Below are positions 1-8,859 of a stretch of 64,000 nt of DNA, piece by piece. The DNA is from Janthinobacterium agaricidamnosum NBRC 102515 = DSM 9628. GTDB lineage: Bacteria; Pseudomonadota; Gammaproteobacteria; Burkholderiales; Burkholderiaceae_D. Where the stretch lies: the NCBI RefSeq assembly GCF_000723165.1, contig NZ_HG322949.1, forward strand, positions 1,739,148 through 1,803,147. Direction: 5' to 3'. The notes beneath the pieces are model-generated. The model saw only the letters and a program-made list of their open reading frames with translations, ran no database searches and had not been told where the DNA came from. Each line of letters starts with the position of its first letter. Position 1 is the stretch's first letter. Both the position numbers and the translations under genes were made by a program.

Positions 1-4
1 TGCG

Positions 5-448
5 GTGCGTATCCAGACGGACGACTTCGACCTGAGTAGCGAAGTCGCCCGCCTGCGGGCCGGCCAGCCGCAAGTCGGCGCGGTGGTGACCTTTGTCGGC
101 ACCGTGCGCGACATGAACGACGGCGCGTCGGTGTCCGAGATGGAGCTGGAGCATTATCCCGGCATGACCGAACAAGCGATCACCGCCATCGTCGAGCAGG
201 CGAAACAGCGCTGGCCCTTGTATGGCGCGCTGGTGATCCACCGCGTCGGCCCCTTAAAACCGCTGGAACAAATCGTACTGGTCGCCACCAGCGCCGCGCA
301 TCGCGGCGAGGCGTTTGCCGCCTGCGAATTCATCATCGACTACCTGAAGACCGAAGCGCCGTTCTGGAAAAAAGAACAGACCCCGCAAGGCGCGCGCTGG
401 GTCGACGCGCGTGTCAGCGACGACATCGCCCTGTCCAAATGGCTGTAA
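5..448 (+). CDS. moaE: Molybdopterin synthase catalytic subunit MoaE
   Basis: MoaE is the large subunit of molybdopterin synthase. With thiocarboxylated MoaD it inserts the two dithiolene sulfurs into precursor Z during molybdenum cofactor synthesis in the cytosol. The 147 residues match the family length of about 150. The conserved segment around residues 114-123 (LKTEAPFWKK) carries the two lysines, K115 and K122, that correspond to the catalytic lysines of the E. coli enzyme. The GTG at position 5 is the first in-frame start available. Because it lies at the window edge, an upstream start or a moaD neighbour cannot be excluded. The gene ends 137 bases before clpB, which has its own promoter. 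Confidence 0.93.
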   Translation: MRIQTDDFDLSSEVARLRAGQPQVGAVVTFVGTVRDMNDGASVSEMELEHYPGMTEQAITAIVEQAKQRWPLYGALVIHRVGPLKPLEQIVLVATSAAHRGEAFAACEFIIDYLKTEAPFWKKEQTPQGARWVDARVSDDIALSKWL

Positions 449-525
449 ACCCGGGACGGACCAGGATTATCCGGCAATATGTTACTTGGTAACTGTTGCT
501 TCATAATCGAGGTCTGTCCCCGGTG

Positions 526-553
526 CTTGAAATGCGCGGGGATATCCCAATTT
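526..553 (+). promoter_or_regulatory. Sigma-32 heat-shock promoter of clpB
   Basis: CTTGAAA at 526-532 and CCCAATTT at 546-553 are separated by exactly 13 bases. This matches the RpoH consensus (CTTGAAA, 13-15 bases, CCCCATNT) at almost every position. It lies 33 bases upstream of the clpB start, as expected for heat-shock control of this disaggregase. Confidence 0.82.
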
Positions 554-585
554 GCTGTATAAGTAAATAATTAGGGAGCATTTCC

Positions 586-3204
586 ATGCGGCAAGACAAA
601 CTCACGACAAAACTTCAAGAAGCCCTGGCCGATGCGCAAAGCTTGGCGGTGGGCAATGACAATCCCTATATCGAACCAGTCCACCTGCTCAGCGCCTTGC
701 TGAACCAGGACGACGGCGGTGCGCGCTCGCTGTTGCAGCGCGCCGGCGTCAATGTATCCGGACTCGGCAATGCCTTGAAGGCGTCGCTGGAACGTTTGCC
801 GAAAGTCTCCGGCACCGGCGGCGATGTCTTGCCGAGCCGTGAATTGATCGGCGTGCTGAATTTGTCCGACAAGGAAGCGCAAAAAGCCGGCGACCAGTTT
901 ATTTCCAGCGAAATGGCCTTGCTGGCGATGGCGGACGACAAGTCCGACGCCGGCAAGCTGGCGCGCGAAAGCGGGTTGTCGCGCAAGTCGCTGGAAGCGG
1001 CGATCCAGACTGTGCGCGGCGGTAACAAGGTCGATAACCAGGAATCCGAAGGCCAGCGCGAAGCGTTGAAGAAATACACGCTGGACCTGACCGAGCGCGC
1101 CCGCCAGGGCAAGCTGGACCCGGTGATCGGCCGCGACGATGAAATTCGCCGCGCGATCCAGGTCTTGCAGCGCCGCACCAAGAATAATCCCGTATTGATC
1201 GGCGAACCCGGCGTCGGCAAGACCGCCATCGTCGAGGGACTGGCGCAGCGCATCGTCAATGGCGAGGTGCCGGAATCGCTGAAGGGCAAGCGGGTCTTGT
1301 CGCTGGACATGGCGGCCCTGCTGGCCGGCGCGAAATATCGCGGCGAGTTCGAGGAACGCCTGAAAGCGGTGCTGAAGGAATTGGCGATGGACGAAGGCCA
1401 GACCATCGTCTTCATCGATGAAATGCATACGATGGTCGGGGCCGGCAAGGCGGAAGGCGCGATGGACGCCGGCAATATGCTGAAACCGGCATTGGCGCGC
1501 GGCGAGCTGCATTGCGTCGGCGCGACCACGCTCGATGAGTACCGCAAATACATCGAGAAAGACGCCGCGCTGGAACGGCGCTTCCAGAAAATCCTGGTCG
1601 ATGAGCCGAGCGTCGAGGCGACCATCGCGATCTTGCGCGGCTTGCAGGATAAATACGAATTGCACCACAAGGTAGAAATCACCGATGCGGCGATTATCGC
1701 GGCGGCGGAATTGTCGCACCGTTATATTACCGACCGTTTCTTGCCCGACAAGGCCATCGATTTGATCGATGAAGCGGCGTCGAAGATCAAGATCGAAATC
1801 GATTCCAAGCCGGAAGTGATGGACAAGCTGGAACGCCGCCTGATCCAGTTGAAGATTGAAAAAGAAGCCGTCAAGAAGGAAAAGGACGAGGCGTCGTTGC
1901 GCCGGCTCGACTTGATCGATGAGGAAATCCTCAAGCTGCAACGCGAATACAACGATTTCGAAGAAATCCTGAAGGCCGAAAAAGCCGTGGTGCAAGGCTC
2001 GACCCATATCAAGGAAGCGATCGACAAGGTCAAGTTGCAGATGGAGCAGGCGCGCCGCGACAGTAATTGGCAGCGTGTCTCCGAGCTGCAATACGGCACG
2101 CTGCCTGAGCTGGAAGCGCAATTGAAGCATGCCGAAAGCGGCTTGCTGGCGGCCACCGACGACAAGGGCAAGCCGAAGTTGTTGCGCACCTATGTCGGCG
2201 CCGAAGAGATCGCCGAAGTGGTGTCGCGCGCGACCGGCATCCCGGTGGCGCGCATGATGCAGGGCGAACGCGACAAGCTGTTGCATATCGAACAGAAGCT
2301 GCACGAGCGGGTGGTGGGCCAGGATGAGGCGATCAACGCGGTGGCCGATGCGATCCGCCGTTCGCGCGCCGGGCTCGGCGATCCGAACCGTCCCTACGGT
2401 TCCTTCATGTTCCTGGGACCGACCGGGGTCGGCAAGACCGAGCTGAGCAAGGCGCTGGCGACCTTCCTGTTCGATACCGAGGATTCGATGATACGCATCG
2501 ACATGAGCGAATTCATGGAGAAGCATTCGGTGGCGCGGCTGATCGGCGCGCCGCCCGGTTATGTCGGTTACGACGAGGGCGGTTACCTGACCGAGGCGGT
2601 GCGCCGCAAGCCGTACAGCGTGATCTTGCTGGACGAAGTCGAGAAGGCGCATCACGATGTGTTCAATGTCTTGCTGCAAGTGCTGGACGATGGACGCATG
2701 ACGGACGGGCAGGGCCGCACCGTCGATTTCAAGAATACCGTGATCATCATGACGTCCAACCTCGGTTCGCAAAAGATTCAATCGATGGACAGCGACGATC
2801 CCGGCGTCGTGAAATTGTCGGTGATGGCCGAGGTGCGTTCGCATTTCCGGCCGGAATTCATCAACCGCATCGATGAGATCGTCGTGTTCCATGGCCTGGA
2901 TGAGAAAAACATCGGCGCCATCGCCAAGATCCAGTTGCAGATCCTGGAACAGCGCCTGGGCCGCATGGACATGGGCTTGACTGTGTCGGAAGCGGCGTTG
3001 CAAAAGATCGCCGAAGCTGGCTACGATCCGGTGTATGGCGCGCGGCCGCTGAAACGGGCGATCCAGCAGCAAATCGAAAATCCGCTGTCGAAGCTGATTT
3101 TGGAAGGCAAGTTCGGGCCGAAAGATGTGGTCGCCATCGATGCGGACCATGGCGCGCTGGTGTTTGGCAAGGGCGAGGCGGCAGTCGACCTGAGCAAGCC
3201 GTAA
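586..3204 (+). CDS. clpB: ATP-dependent disaggregase ClpB
   Basis: ClpB is the hexameric AAA+ chaperone that extracts polypeptides from aggregates together with DnaK. The 872-residue length is normal for the family. In order there are a Clp N-domain (about 1-145), NBD1 with Walker A GEPGVGKT at 206-213, a coiled-coil middle domain rich in Lys and Glu (about 400-530), and NBD2 with a second Walker A (GPTGVGKT) near residue 610 and the sensor motif GARPLKR near the C terminus. There is no ClpP-binding loop of the ClpA type. The ATG at 586 follows an AGGGAG ribosome site. A near-consensus sigma-32 promoter precedes it. Confidence 0.98.
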   Translation: MRQDKLTTKLQEALADAQSLAVGNDNPYIEPVHLLSALLNQDDGGARSLLQRAGVNVSGLGNALKASLERLPKVSGTGGDVLPSRELIGVLNLSDKEAQKAGDQFISSEMALLAMADDKSDAGKLARESGLSRKSLEAAIQTVRGGNKVDNQESEGQREALKKYTLDLTERARQGKLDPVIGRDDEIRRAIQVLQRRTKNNPVLIGEPGVGKTAIVEGLAQRIVNGEVPESLKGKRVLSLDMAALLAGAKYRGEFEERLKAVLKELAMDEGQTIVFIDEMHTMVGAGKAEGAMDAGNMLKPALARGELHCVGATTLDEYRKYIEKDAALERRFQKILVDEPSVEATIAILRGLQDKYELHHKVEITDAAIIAAAELSHRYITDRFLPDKAIDLIDEAASKIKIEIDSKPEVMDKLERRLIQLKIEKEAVKKEKDEASLRRLDLIDEEILKLQREYNDFEEILKAEKAVVQGSTHIKEAIDKVKLQMEQARRDSNWQRVSELQYGTLPELEAQLKHAESGLLAATDDKGKPKLLRTYVGAEEIAEVVSRATGIPVARMMQGERDKLLHIEQKLHERVVGQDEAINAVADAIRRSRAGLGDPNRPYGSFMFLGPTGVGKTELSKALATFLFDTEDSMIRIDMSEFMEKHSVARLIGAPPGYVGYDEGGYLTEAVRRKPYSVILLDEVEKAHHDVFNVLLQVLDDGRMTDGQGRTVDFKNTVIIMTSNLGSQKIQSMDSDDPGVVKLSVMAEVRSHFRPEFINRIDEIVVFHGLDEKNIGAIAKIQLQILEQRLGRMDMGLTVSEAALQKIAEAGYDPVYGARPLKRAIQQQIENPLSKLILEGKFGPKDVVAIDADHGALVFGKGEAAVDLSKP

Positions 3205-3267
3205 GCGCAGAGCGCTGATTTGTTGCATTTTAGCAGCAGTTTGGCTGATATAGGCCGGGATCATGGC

Positions 3268-3296
3268 TAGACCTGATTCTGGCCTGTCGATATAAT
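3268..3296 (+). promoter_or_regulatory. Putative sigma-70 promoter of the polyamine-binding protein gene
   Basis: A perfect TATAAT at 3291-3296 is preceded, after 17 bases, by TAGACC (4 of 6 matches to TTGACA). It lies 32 bases before the ATG at 3328. The -35 half is moderate. Confidence 0.5.
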
Positions 3297-3327
3297 ATGA
3301 TCGTCATTTAACAATTGGAGACTGGAA

Positions 3328-4464
3328 ATGTTGGCAAGAGCATGGCAAGCGCCTGTGGGGCGGAAATTGGGGATGGCAGTGGCGGCTGTGACTGCGGCCA
3401 TGGCGCTGGCTTTGCCGGTTCATGTCGAGGCTGCGGAAGAAAAAGTCTTGAACATCTATAACTGGTCGGATTACATCAGTGACGATGCGGTCAAGAATTT
3501 TGAAAAGGAAACCGGCATCAAGGTGCGTTACGATGTGTTCGACAATAACGAAATCCTGAATGCCAAGCTGGTGGCCGGCAAGTCGGGCTACGATATCGTG
3601 GTGCCGACCGCGCAATGGGCGCGTTTGCAAATCGACGCCGGCCTGCTGCGCAAGCTCGATAAAAGCAAGCTGAGTAATATTGGCAATCTCGATCCGGCGA
3701 TCCAGGCCAAGTTGTCCAAGATCGATCCGAGCAATGAATACCTGGTCGACTGGCTGTGGGGCTACACCACGGTCGGTATCAATGTGAACAAGGTCAAGGC
3801 CGCGCTCGGCAACTTGCCGATGCCCGACAATGCGTGGGATCTGATCTTCGATCCGAAATACGCGTCGAAGCTGAAATCGTGCGGCGTGTCTTTCCTCGAC
3901 TCGCCGTCGGAAGTATTGCCGGCCGCATTGCAATACCTGAACAAGCCGGCGTACTCGAAGGTCGCCGCCGATTACCAGGAAGCGGCTAAAGTATTACAGG
4001 TAATTCGTCCGAATGTGACACTGTTCAGCTCGTCTGGCTACATCAATGACATGGCCAACGGCGCGATTTGCGTGGCGCTGGGCTGGTCGGGCGACATCAA
4101 TATCGCGCGCCAGCGCGCCATCGACGCCAAGAACGGCAATGTAATCCAGGTGCTGATCCCGAAAACCGCGGCGCTGATGTTCGACACGATGGCGATCCCG
4201 GCCGATGCGCCGCATCCAGGCAATGCGCACTTGTTCATCAATTACATCTTGCGTCCGCAAGTGCATGCCAGCCTGAGCAACAAGGTGTTTTACGCCAATC
4301 CGAACACGGCCAGCGTCAAGTTCGTGCGCAAGGACATTGCCGACAATAAGGCGATCTTCCTGTCCGACCAGGACAAGCAGCGCATGGCGGCGCCGGAAGC
4401 GACCACGGCCGATATACGCCGTTTGATGACGCGCATTTATACCAAGTTCAAGACGGGAATGTAA
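3328..4464 (+). CDS. Periplasmic polyamine ABC transporter binding protein (PotF/PotD type)
   Basis: This is a solute-binding protein of the spermidine/putrescine family, expected to deliver a polyamine to an inner-membrane ABC permease. A Sec signal peptide covers about residues 1-35 (charged start, hydrophobic stretch of Ala, Val and Leu, cleavage near VEA). The mature part opens with LNIYNWSDYI, a hallmark of PotF/PotD proteins, and 378 residues is normal. No permease or ATPase genes are adjacent, so the gene is an orphan here and its exact ligand (putrescine or spermidine) is not determined. The start follows a GGAG site at 3317-3320. The next gene on this strand is pstS, 3.2 kb away. Confidence 0.88.
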   Translation: MLARAWQAPVGRKLGMAVAAVTAAMALALPVHVEAAEEKVLNIYNWSDYISDDAVKNFEKETGIKVRYDVFDNNEILNAKLVAGKSGYDIVVPTAQWARLQIDAGLLRKLDKSKLSNIGNLDPAIQAKLSKIDPSNEYLVDWLWGYTTVGINVNKVKAALGNLPMPDNAWDLIFDPKYASKLKSCGVSFLDSPSEVLPAALQYLNKPAYSKVAADYQEAAKVLQVIRPNVTLFSSSGYINDMANGAICVALGWSGDINIARQRAIDAKNGNVIQVLIPKTAALMFDTMAIPADAPHPGNAHLFINYILRPQVHASLSNKVFYANPNTASVKFVRKDIADNKAIFLSDQDKQRMAAPEATTADIRRLMTRIYTKFKTGM

Positions 4465-4799
4465 CAGGAAGGAAAAAGCGGAGGAAAATCGGAGAATGGC
4501 GTGAGTGGCTGCTGTGACCAGCGCCGCTGACGCCATTGCTACAAATGAGCAAGTTCCGTCACTCGTGATAACGGTCTTGCAGTTTCTGGGCGCTGCCGCG
4601 CATTTCATCGATTAGTTCATAAGCGATGAAACTGATCATGGCGCCGAAAATACCGGCAAAGAGCAATGCGAACATAATGTTTTCAACCGCTGTTGGGCGG
4701 CCGCTCCCTGGAGTTGATACGCTTAAACTCTAGCAGATGGGGACGGCAATTCAAGACGATTCGCACACGAAATTGTTTTAGCTCATTACTTTACAACGG
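4465..4799. other. Intergenic region with a weak hairpin and a possible small ORF
   Basis: This gap separates the binding-protein gene from the convergent sixA. It holds an AATGGCG / CGCCATT inverted repeat at 4495-4537 without a T-tract, which may act as a weak bidirectional terminator. It also holds the 38-residue candidate ORF on the minus strand described separately. Nothing else is recognisable. Confidence 0.5.
4559..4675 (-). CDS. Possible small single-span membrane peptide (38 residues)
   Basis: An ATG at 4675 opens a 38-codon frame ending with TGA at 4559. The peptide starts MFALLFAGIFGAMISFIAY, a plausible transmembrane helix, followed by a charged amphipathic tail (Glu, Asp, Arg, Lys, Gln). 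The pattern resembles known bacterial small membrane peptides, but I do not recognise the sequence. There is no clear Shine-Dalgarno site (only GGGAG about 28 bases upstream). The evidence is the hydrophobic-then-charged organisation alone, and the frame could be chance. Confidence 0.3.
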   Translation of the reverse strand: MFALLFAGIFGAMISFIAYELIDEMRGSAQKLQDRYHE

Positions 4800-5258
4800 T
4801 TACTTTACCACCAGGTCGTGCGACATCACGGCTTTCAAGTAAACGCTGGCCGGATCGCCCGGTTCGTGCTGTGAAAACCACCAGGCGCCAGCCTTGCGCA
4901 TGTCCCAATCGAGCTCTTCGCCAGTCAGCAGCAGCGCCGCCACCTGGCCCAGCGTCGGCTGGTGGCCGACGATCAGCACCGACTCTTTGGCGGCAGGCCA
5001 GTTGGCCACCTTCAAGATATCTTCCGCTTCCGCACCGGGCGCCAGTTCATTATGCAGCTTGAACTTGCGGCCCAGCGCTTCGGCGGTTTGCAGCGTGCGG
5101 CGCGCCGGGCTGACCAGTATCTTGCAACTGTCGGGCAATTGCGAGGTCAGCCAGTCGGCCATGCGGCGCGCCTGCTTCTGTCCTTTCGGCGTCAGTGCGC
5201 GCTCCAGGTCCGGTGTGCCGGGCTCGGCTTCGGCATGGCGCCATAAAATCAGATCCAT
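4800..5258 (-). CDS. sixA: Phosphohistidine phosphatase SixA
   Basis: This is a histidine phosphatase-superfamily (phosphoglycerate-mutase fold) protein. The N-terminal LILWRHAEAEPG carries the RH motif with the nucleophilic His at residue 8. A second His lies in LIVGHQPTLG (around residue 97), as in SixA. Family members remove phosphate from phosphohistidine proteins such as ArcB or the nitrogen phosphotransferase system. The length of 152 residues is typical. It lies 53 bases downstream of ppk1 on the same strand and probably shares its transcript, which would place it under phosphate control. The assignment to SixA rather than a related small phosphatase rests on length and motif. Confidence 0.85.
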   Translation of the reverse strand: MDLILWRHAEAEPGTPDLERALTPKGQKQARRMADWLTSQLPDSCKILVSPARRTLQTAEALGRKFKLHNELAPGAEAEDILKVANWPAAKESVLIVGHQPTLGQVAALLLTGEELDWDMRKAGAWWFSQHEPGDPASVYLKAVMSHDLVVK

Positions 5259-5311
5259 CTTGTTCTCCCTGTATGGTCAAGATACGATTGTGCCTGATGG
5301 TGCCCGCGCGT

Positions 5312-7405
5312 CTAGTCGTGCACCTCGGTACTTGGCGTGCCCAAGGTCTGCATCAAGTATTGCTGCGCACTGAAGGACACTTGCTTGCCGCGCGGCTTGC
5401 GGCGCTGGTAATGTCCGCTCGGCTCCAGTTCCCACGCATTGGTATTGTCTTTCAGGTAAGGGTTCAAGCCTTCGGCGATGACCCGCCGTTTCAGCGAGCG
5501 GTCCAGTATCGGGAACGCCACTTCGACGCGGCGGAACAGGTTGCGGCTCATCCAGTCGGCGCTGGCCAGGTAGACGTCGTGCGCCAAGTCGTTGCGGAAA
5601 TAATAGATGCGGCTATGTTCCAGGAAACGGCCGATGATGGAACGCACCCGGATATTTTCGGACAAGCCCGGCACGCCCGGTTTCAGCGTGCAGGCGCCGC
5701 GCACGATCAGGTCGATCTTGACGCCGTCGTTCGACGCGGCGTACAGCGCGCGTATCACCGATTCATCGACCAGCGCATTGATCTTGACGATGATGCGGCC
5801 GGGGCGGCCGGCGCGGGCGATCTTGGCTTCGTTGCGGATCGCCTTGATGATCTCGCTTTGCAAGCCGAACGGCGCCAGCCATAAATGGTTCAGGTTGTGC
5901 GGCTTGGTCAGGCTGGTCAGGTGAATAAACACTTCGTTGACTTCGACCGCCAATTCCTGGCGCGAGGTCAGCAAGCCGAAGTCGGTGTACAGCTTGGTGG
6001 TGGTCGGGTGGTAATTGCCGGTGCCCAAATGGGCATAAAAGCGCAGCGCGCCTTCTTCGCGGCGTATCACCAGCGCTACCTTGGCATGGGTTTTCAAGCC
6101 GACCACGCCATATACCACTTGCGCGCCGGCCTGTTCCAGCTTGTCGGCCCAGTTGATATTGGCTTCCTCGTCGAAACGCGCCATCAATTCGACGATGACG
6201 GTGACTTCCTTGCCCATGCGCGCGGCCGCGATCAGCGATTCCATCAAGTCGGAATTCATGCCGGTGCGGTAAATCGTCTGCTTGATCGCCACCACGCTGC
6301 TGTCGTACGCGGCGCTGCGCACGAAGTCGATCACGGTCTGGAACGACTGGTAAGGGTGGTGCAGCAGGATGTCGTGTTTTTTCAGCGCGGCAAAGATGTC
6401 GGCGCCGGCCATTTTTTGCGGCAAGCCGGGGAAGAACGGCGGAAAGCGCAGCGCGGGCTGGTTGACATGCTCGATCAGCTCGGCCAGCCGCACCAGGTTG
6501 ACCGGGCCGTTGACGCGGTACAGCCTGCTCTGGTCCAGGCTGAACTGGTCGAGCAGGAATTGCGACAGCTCCGGCGGGCAATTCATCGCCACCTCCAGCC
6601 GCACCGAGGTGCCGAACTGGCGCCCGACCAGCTCGCCTTTCAAGGCCTGGCGCAAATTCTTGACTTCATCTTCATCGACCCACAGGTCGCTGTCGCGAGT
6701 GACCCGGAATTGCGAGTAGGCGATCACTTCGCGGCCGGCGAACAAGTCCGAGATATGCGCGTGGATGATCGACGACAGCAGGCAGAACGAGACGCCGTTG
6801 GCCGACAGTTCGTCCGGCAGCCGTATCACGCGCGGCAATACCCGCGGCGCCTTGACGATGGCGATCGCGGTGCCGCGGCCGAATGCATCCTTGCCGCTCA
6901 GCGAGACGATGAAATTGAGACTCTTGTTAACTACCTGGGGGAAGGGGTGGGCCGGGTCGAGGCCGATCGGCGTCAGCAGCGGCCGCACTTCGCGGTCGAA
7001 ATAATCCTTGACCCACGCGCGCTGGGCGTCGTTGCGGTCGTTGTGGCGCAGCAAGTGCACACCCTTGGCGCGCAAGGCCGGTAATACTTCGCTATTTAAT
7101 ATGTCATATTGTTGCTGGACCATCAGGTGGCATTCATTGCCGATCCGTTCCAGCGTCGCCATCAGGGCGGGGTGGCCCGCCAGCGAGCCGCCGATGCTGC
7201 CGGCCGCCAGCAGGCTGGCCACGCGCACTTCAAAGAATTCGTCGAGGTTGCTGCTGACAATACATAAATAACGCAGGCGTTCCAGCAAAGGGATGCTTTT
7301 ATCTTCCGCTTGCGCCATCACGCGCCGGTTAAAAGTGAGCTGCGATAACTCACGATCAAGCAAGATGCCTGATTTTGTCACTTCCGTGTGTTGTTCAGGT
7401 TTCAT
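5312..7405 (-). CDS. ppk1: Polyphosphate kinase 1
   Basis: PPK1 reversibly polymerises the gamma-phosphate of ATP into inorganic polyphosphate. I chose the ATG at 7405 (MKPEQHTEVT), giving 697 residues. An in-frame upstream start at 7489 would lie inside the PhoB box and is rejected. Domains in order are the N-terminal helical domain, the head domain, and the C1 and C2 phospholipase-D-like catalytic domains. RFYAHLGTGNYHP contains the conserved autophosphorylated histidine region. The promoter carries a PhoB box reading leftward, and pstS is divergent, so polyphosphate synthesis and high-affinity phosphate uptake should be induced together. sixA follows closely. The exopolyphosphatase gene ppx is not in the window. 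Confidence 0.97.
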   Translation of the reverse strand: MKPEQHTEVTKSGILLDRELSQLTFNRRVMAQAEDKSIPLLERLRYLCIVSSNLDEFFEVRVASLLAAGSIGGSLAGHPALMATLERIGNECHLMVQQQYDILNSEVLPALRAKGVHLLRHNDRNDAQRAWVKDYFDREVRPLLTPIGLDPAHPFPQVVNKSLNFIVSLSGKDAFGRGTAIAIVKAPRVLPRVIRLPDELSANGVSFCLLSSIIHAHISDLFAGREVIAYSQFRVTRDSDLWVDEDEVKNLRQALKGELVGRQFGTSVRLEVAMNCPPELSQFLLDQFSLDQSRLYRVNGPVNLVRLAELIEHVNQPALRFPPFFPGLPQKMAGADIFAALKKHDILLHHPYQSFQTVIDFVRSAAYDSSVVAIKQTIYRTGMNSDLMESLIAAARMGKEVTVIVELMARFDEEANINWADKLEQAGAQVVYGVVGLKTHAKVALVIRREEGALRFYAHLGTGNYHPTTTKLYTDFGLLTSRQELAVEVNEVFIHLTSLTKPHNLNHLWLAPFGLQSEIIKAIRNEAKIARAGRPGRIIVKINALVDESVIRALYAASNDGVKIDLIVRGACTLKPGVPGLSENIRVRSIIGRFLEHSRIYYFRNDLAHDVYLASADWMSRNLFRRVEVAFPILDRSLKRRVIAEGLNPYLKDNTNAWELEPSGHYQRRKPRGKQVSFSAQQYLMQTLGTPSTEVHD

Positions 7406-7456
7406 GTTTTTTTGTCTTTGCGGATAGTTAATTCTAGCGTGTATTGCACTTTTGGA

Positions 7457-7490
7457 GTGTAATTGCGAAATGTGACACGCTAGTGACATT
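7457..7490 (-). promoter_or_regulatory. PhoB box and -10 of ppk1
   Basis: Read on the minus strand, TGTCACTAGCG is followed by TGTCACA, two half-sites in direct repeat with the 11-base period typical of Pho boxes (7472-7490). Nine bases further is TACACT (7462-7457), a 4-of-6 match to the -10 element. This layout replaces the -35 and fits PhoB-dependent transcription. The site is the mirror of the pstS box with the same nine-base gap. Confidence 0.75.
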
Positions 7491-7579
7491 GCCCCCGTTT
7501 GCGTTACATCAATTATGACAACGCTTGTAATTTTTCACTGTTTCTCGGGGCGTAGAGGTTTTTTTCAGGTTTTTTGTCC

Positions 7580-7613
7580 ATGTCATAAAGCTGTCATATT
7601 TGAGCGGTAGACT
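7580..7613 (+). promoter_or_regulatory. PhoB box and -10 of the pst operon
   Basis: TGTCATAAAGC followed by TGTCATA (7581-7598) is nearly identical to the consensus Pho box of two TGTCA-type half-sites 11 bases apart. Nine bases later, TAGACT at 7608-7613 can serve as the -10. The box ends 65 bases before the pstS ATG. Confidence 0.88.
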
Positions 7614-7663
7614 GCGCAGCATTGATCCGGGACTTTATTCCCTAACAACCCTGAGGACTTGAT

Positions 7664-8713
7664 ATGCAAATGAAGCAAATGTTCAAATTGATCGTCGTGG
7701 GTGCTTCGGCAGCGATGGCATTTTCTTCCGCTTCCGTCATGGCGGCAGATATGACAGGTGCTGGTGCAACATTCCCGTACCCAATCTACGCCAAATGGGC
7801 CGAGACTTACAAAGCCTCGACCGGCAATGGCCTGAACTACCAATCGGTTGGTTCCGGCGCCGGCATCAAGCAAATCAAGGCCAAGACCGTTGACTTCGGC
7901 GCGTCCGACATGCCATTGAAAGCGGAAGAGCTCGATGCTGAAGGCTTGACACAGTTCCCGGCCATCATGGGCGGCGTGGTCACCGTGGTCAACCTGGACG
8001 GTATCGCTCCTGGCCAATTGAAAATGACCGGCAAAGTGATCGGCGACATCTACCTGGGCAAGATCACCAAGTGGAATGCGCCTGAAATCGTCGCGCTGAA
8101 CGGCGGGGTCAAGCTGCCGGACACCGAAATCACCGTGGTGCACCGCGCCGACGGTTCGGGCACCTCGTTCCTGTTCACCGACTTCTTGTCGAAAACCGAT
8201 GCTGAATTCAAAACCAAGATCGGCGCCGGCACGGCGGTGAAATGGGCGGTTGGCGTCGGTGGCAAGGGTAACGAAGGCGTCGCCGCAAACGTGCAGCGCA
8301 TCAAGGGTGCTATCGGTTACGTGGAGTGGGCTTACTCCAAGAAAAACAAGATGACCCATACCCAGTTGCAAAACAAGGAAGGCACCTATCTGCAGCCTAG
8401 CGACGACGCTTTCAAAGCGGCCGCCGCCAGCGCCGAGTGGAACAAAACCCCAGGTTTCGGCGTGGTGCTGACCGACCAGGCTGGTAAAAACAGCTGGCCT
8501 ATCACCGGCGCATCGTTCATCCTGATGCACAAAACCCAGGCCGATGCCGCCAAAGCCAAGGAAGTCCTGAAATTCTTCGGCTGGGCCTATAAAAACGGCG
8601 GCGCCGCCGCTGCCGACCTGGACTACGTGCCACTGCCGGCATCGGTCGTCAAGCTGGTGGAAGATTCGTGGAAAGCCAATCTGAAAGACGCTTCTGGTAA
8701 AGCAATCTACTAA
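7664..8713 (+). CDS. pstS: Phosphate ABC transporter substrate-binding protein PstS
   Basis: PstS binds inorganic phosphate in the periplasm and delivers it to PstCA. A signal peptide covers residues 1-27 with cleavage at VMA before ADMTGAGATFPYPIY, the classic mature start of PstS. The motif RADGSGTSF forms part of the phosphate pocket. The length of 349 residues is normal. The gene is first in the pst operon and lies directly behind a Pho box. It is separated from pstC by 146 bases holding two hairpins, which probably raise the PstS level relative to the permease. Confidence 0.98.
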   Translation: MQMKQMFKLIVVGASAAMAFSSASVMAADMTGAGATFPYPIYAKWAETYKASTGNGLNYQSVGSGAGIKQIKAKTVDFGASDMPLKAEELDAEGLTQFPAIMGGVVTVVNLDGIAPGQLKMTGKVIGDIYLGKITKWNAPEIVALNGGVKLPDTEITVVHRADGSGTSFLFTDFLSKTDAEFKTKIGAGTAVKWAVGVGGKGNEGVAANVQRIKGAIGYVEWAYSKKNKMTHTQLQNKEGTYLQPSDDAFKAAAASAEWNKTPGFGVVLTDQAGKNSWPITGASFILMHKTQADAAKAKEVLKFFGWAYKNGGAAAADLDYVPLPASVVKLVEDSWKANLKDASGKAIY

Positions 8714-8725
8714 TCCGGTTTTCCT

Positions 8726-8822
8726 TCTCTCCTCAGCAGCCGCGGCATGGCGACTTGCAAGGAGAGAGGGGGTTAGCCGGGAAAGCCTGGCCGCATGCTT
8801 GCGGTGCAGGCTTTCCCGGCTA
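8726..8822 (+). promoter_or_regulatory. Two tandem stem-loops between pstS and pstC
   Basis: The first hairpin pairs TCTCTCCT (8726-8733) with AGGAGAGA (8760-8767). The second is a perfect 16-bp stem, 8774-8789 with 8807-8822, and its loop contains CCGC/GCGG. There is no T-run, so this looks like an mRNA-stabilising or attenuating element rather than a full terminator. Confidence 0.65.
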
Positions 8823-8859
8823 GCACGGGCGACCCTGGCTACACATCTAATGGCACAAT

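Noticed and set aside
571..3264. 897-residue frame on the minus strand across clpB
   Set aside because: It is the antisense shadow of clpB, a certain gene with full motif content. The long frame results from high GC at third codon positions.
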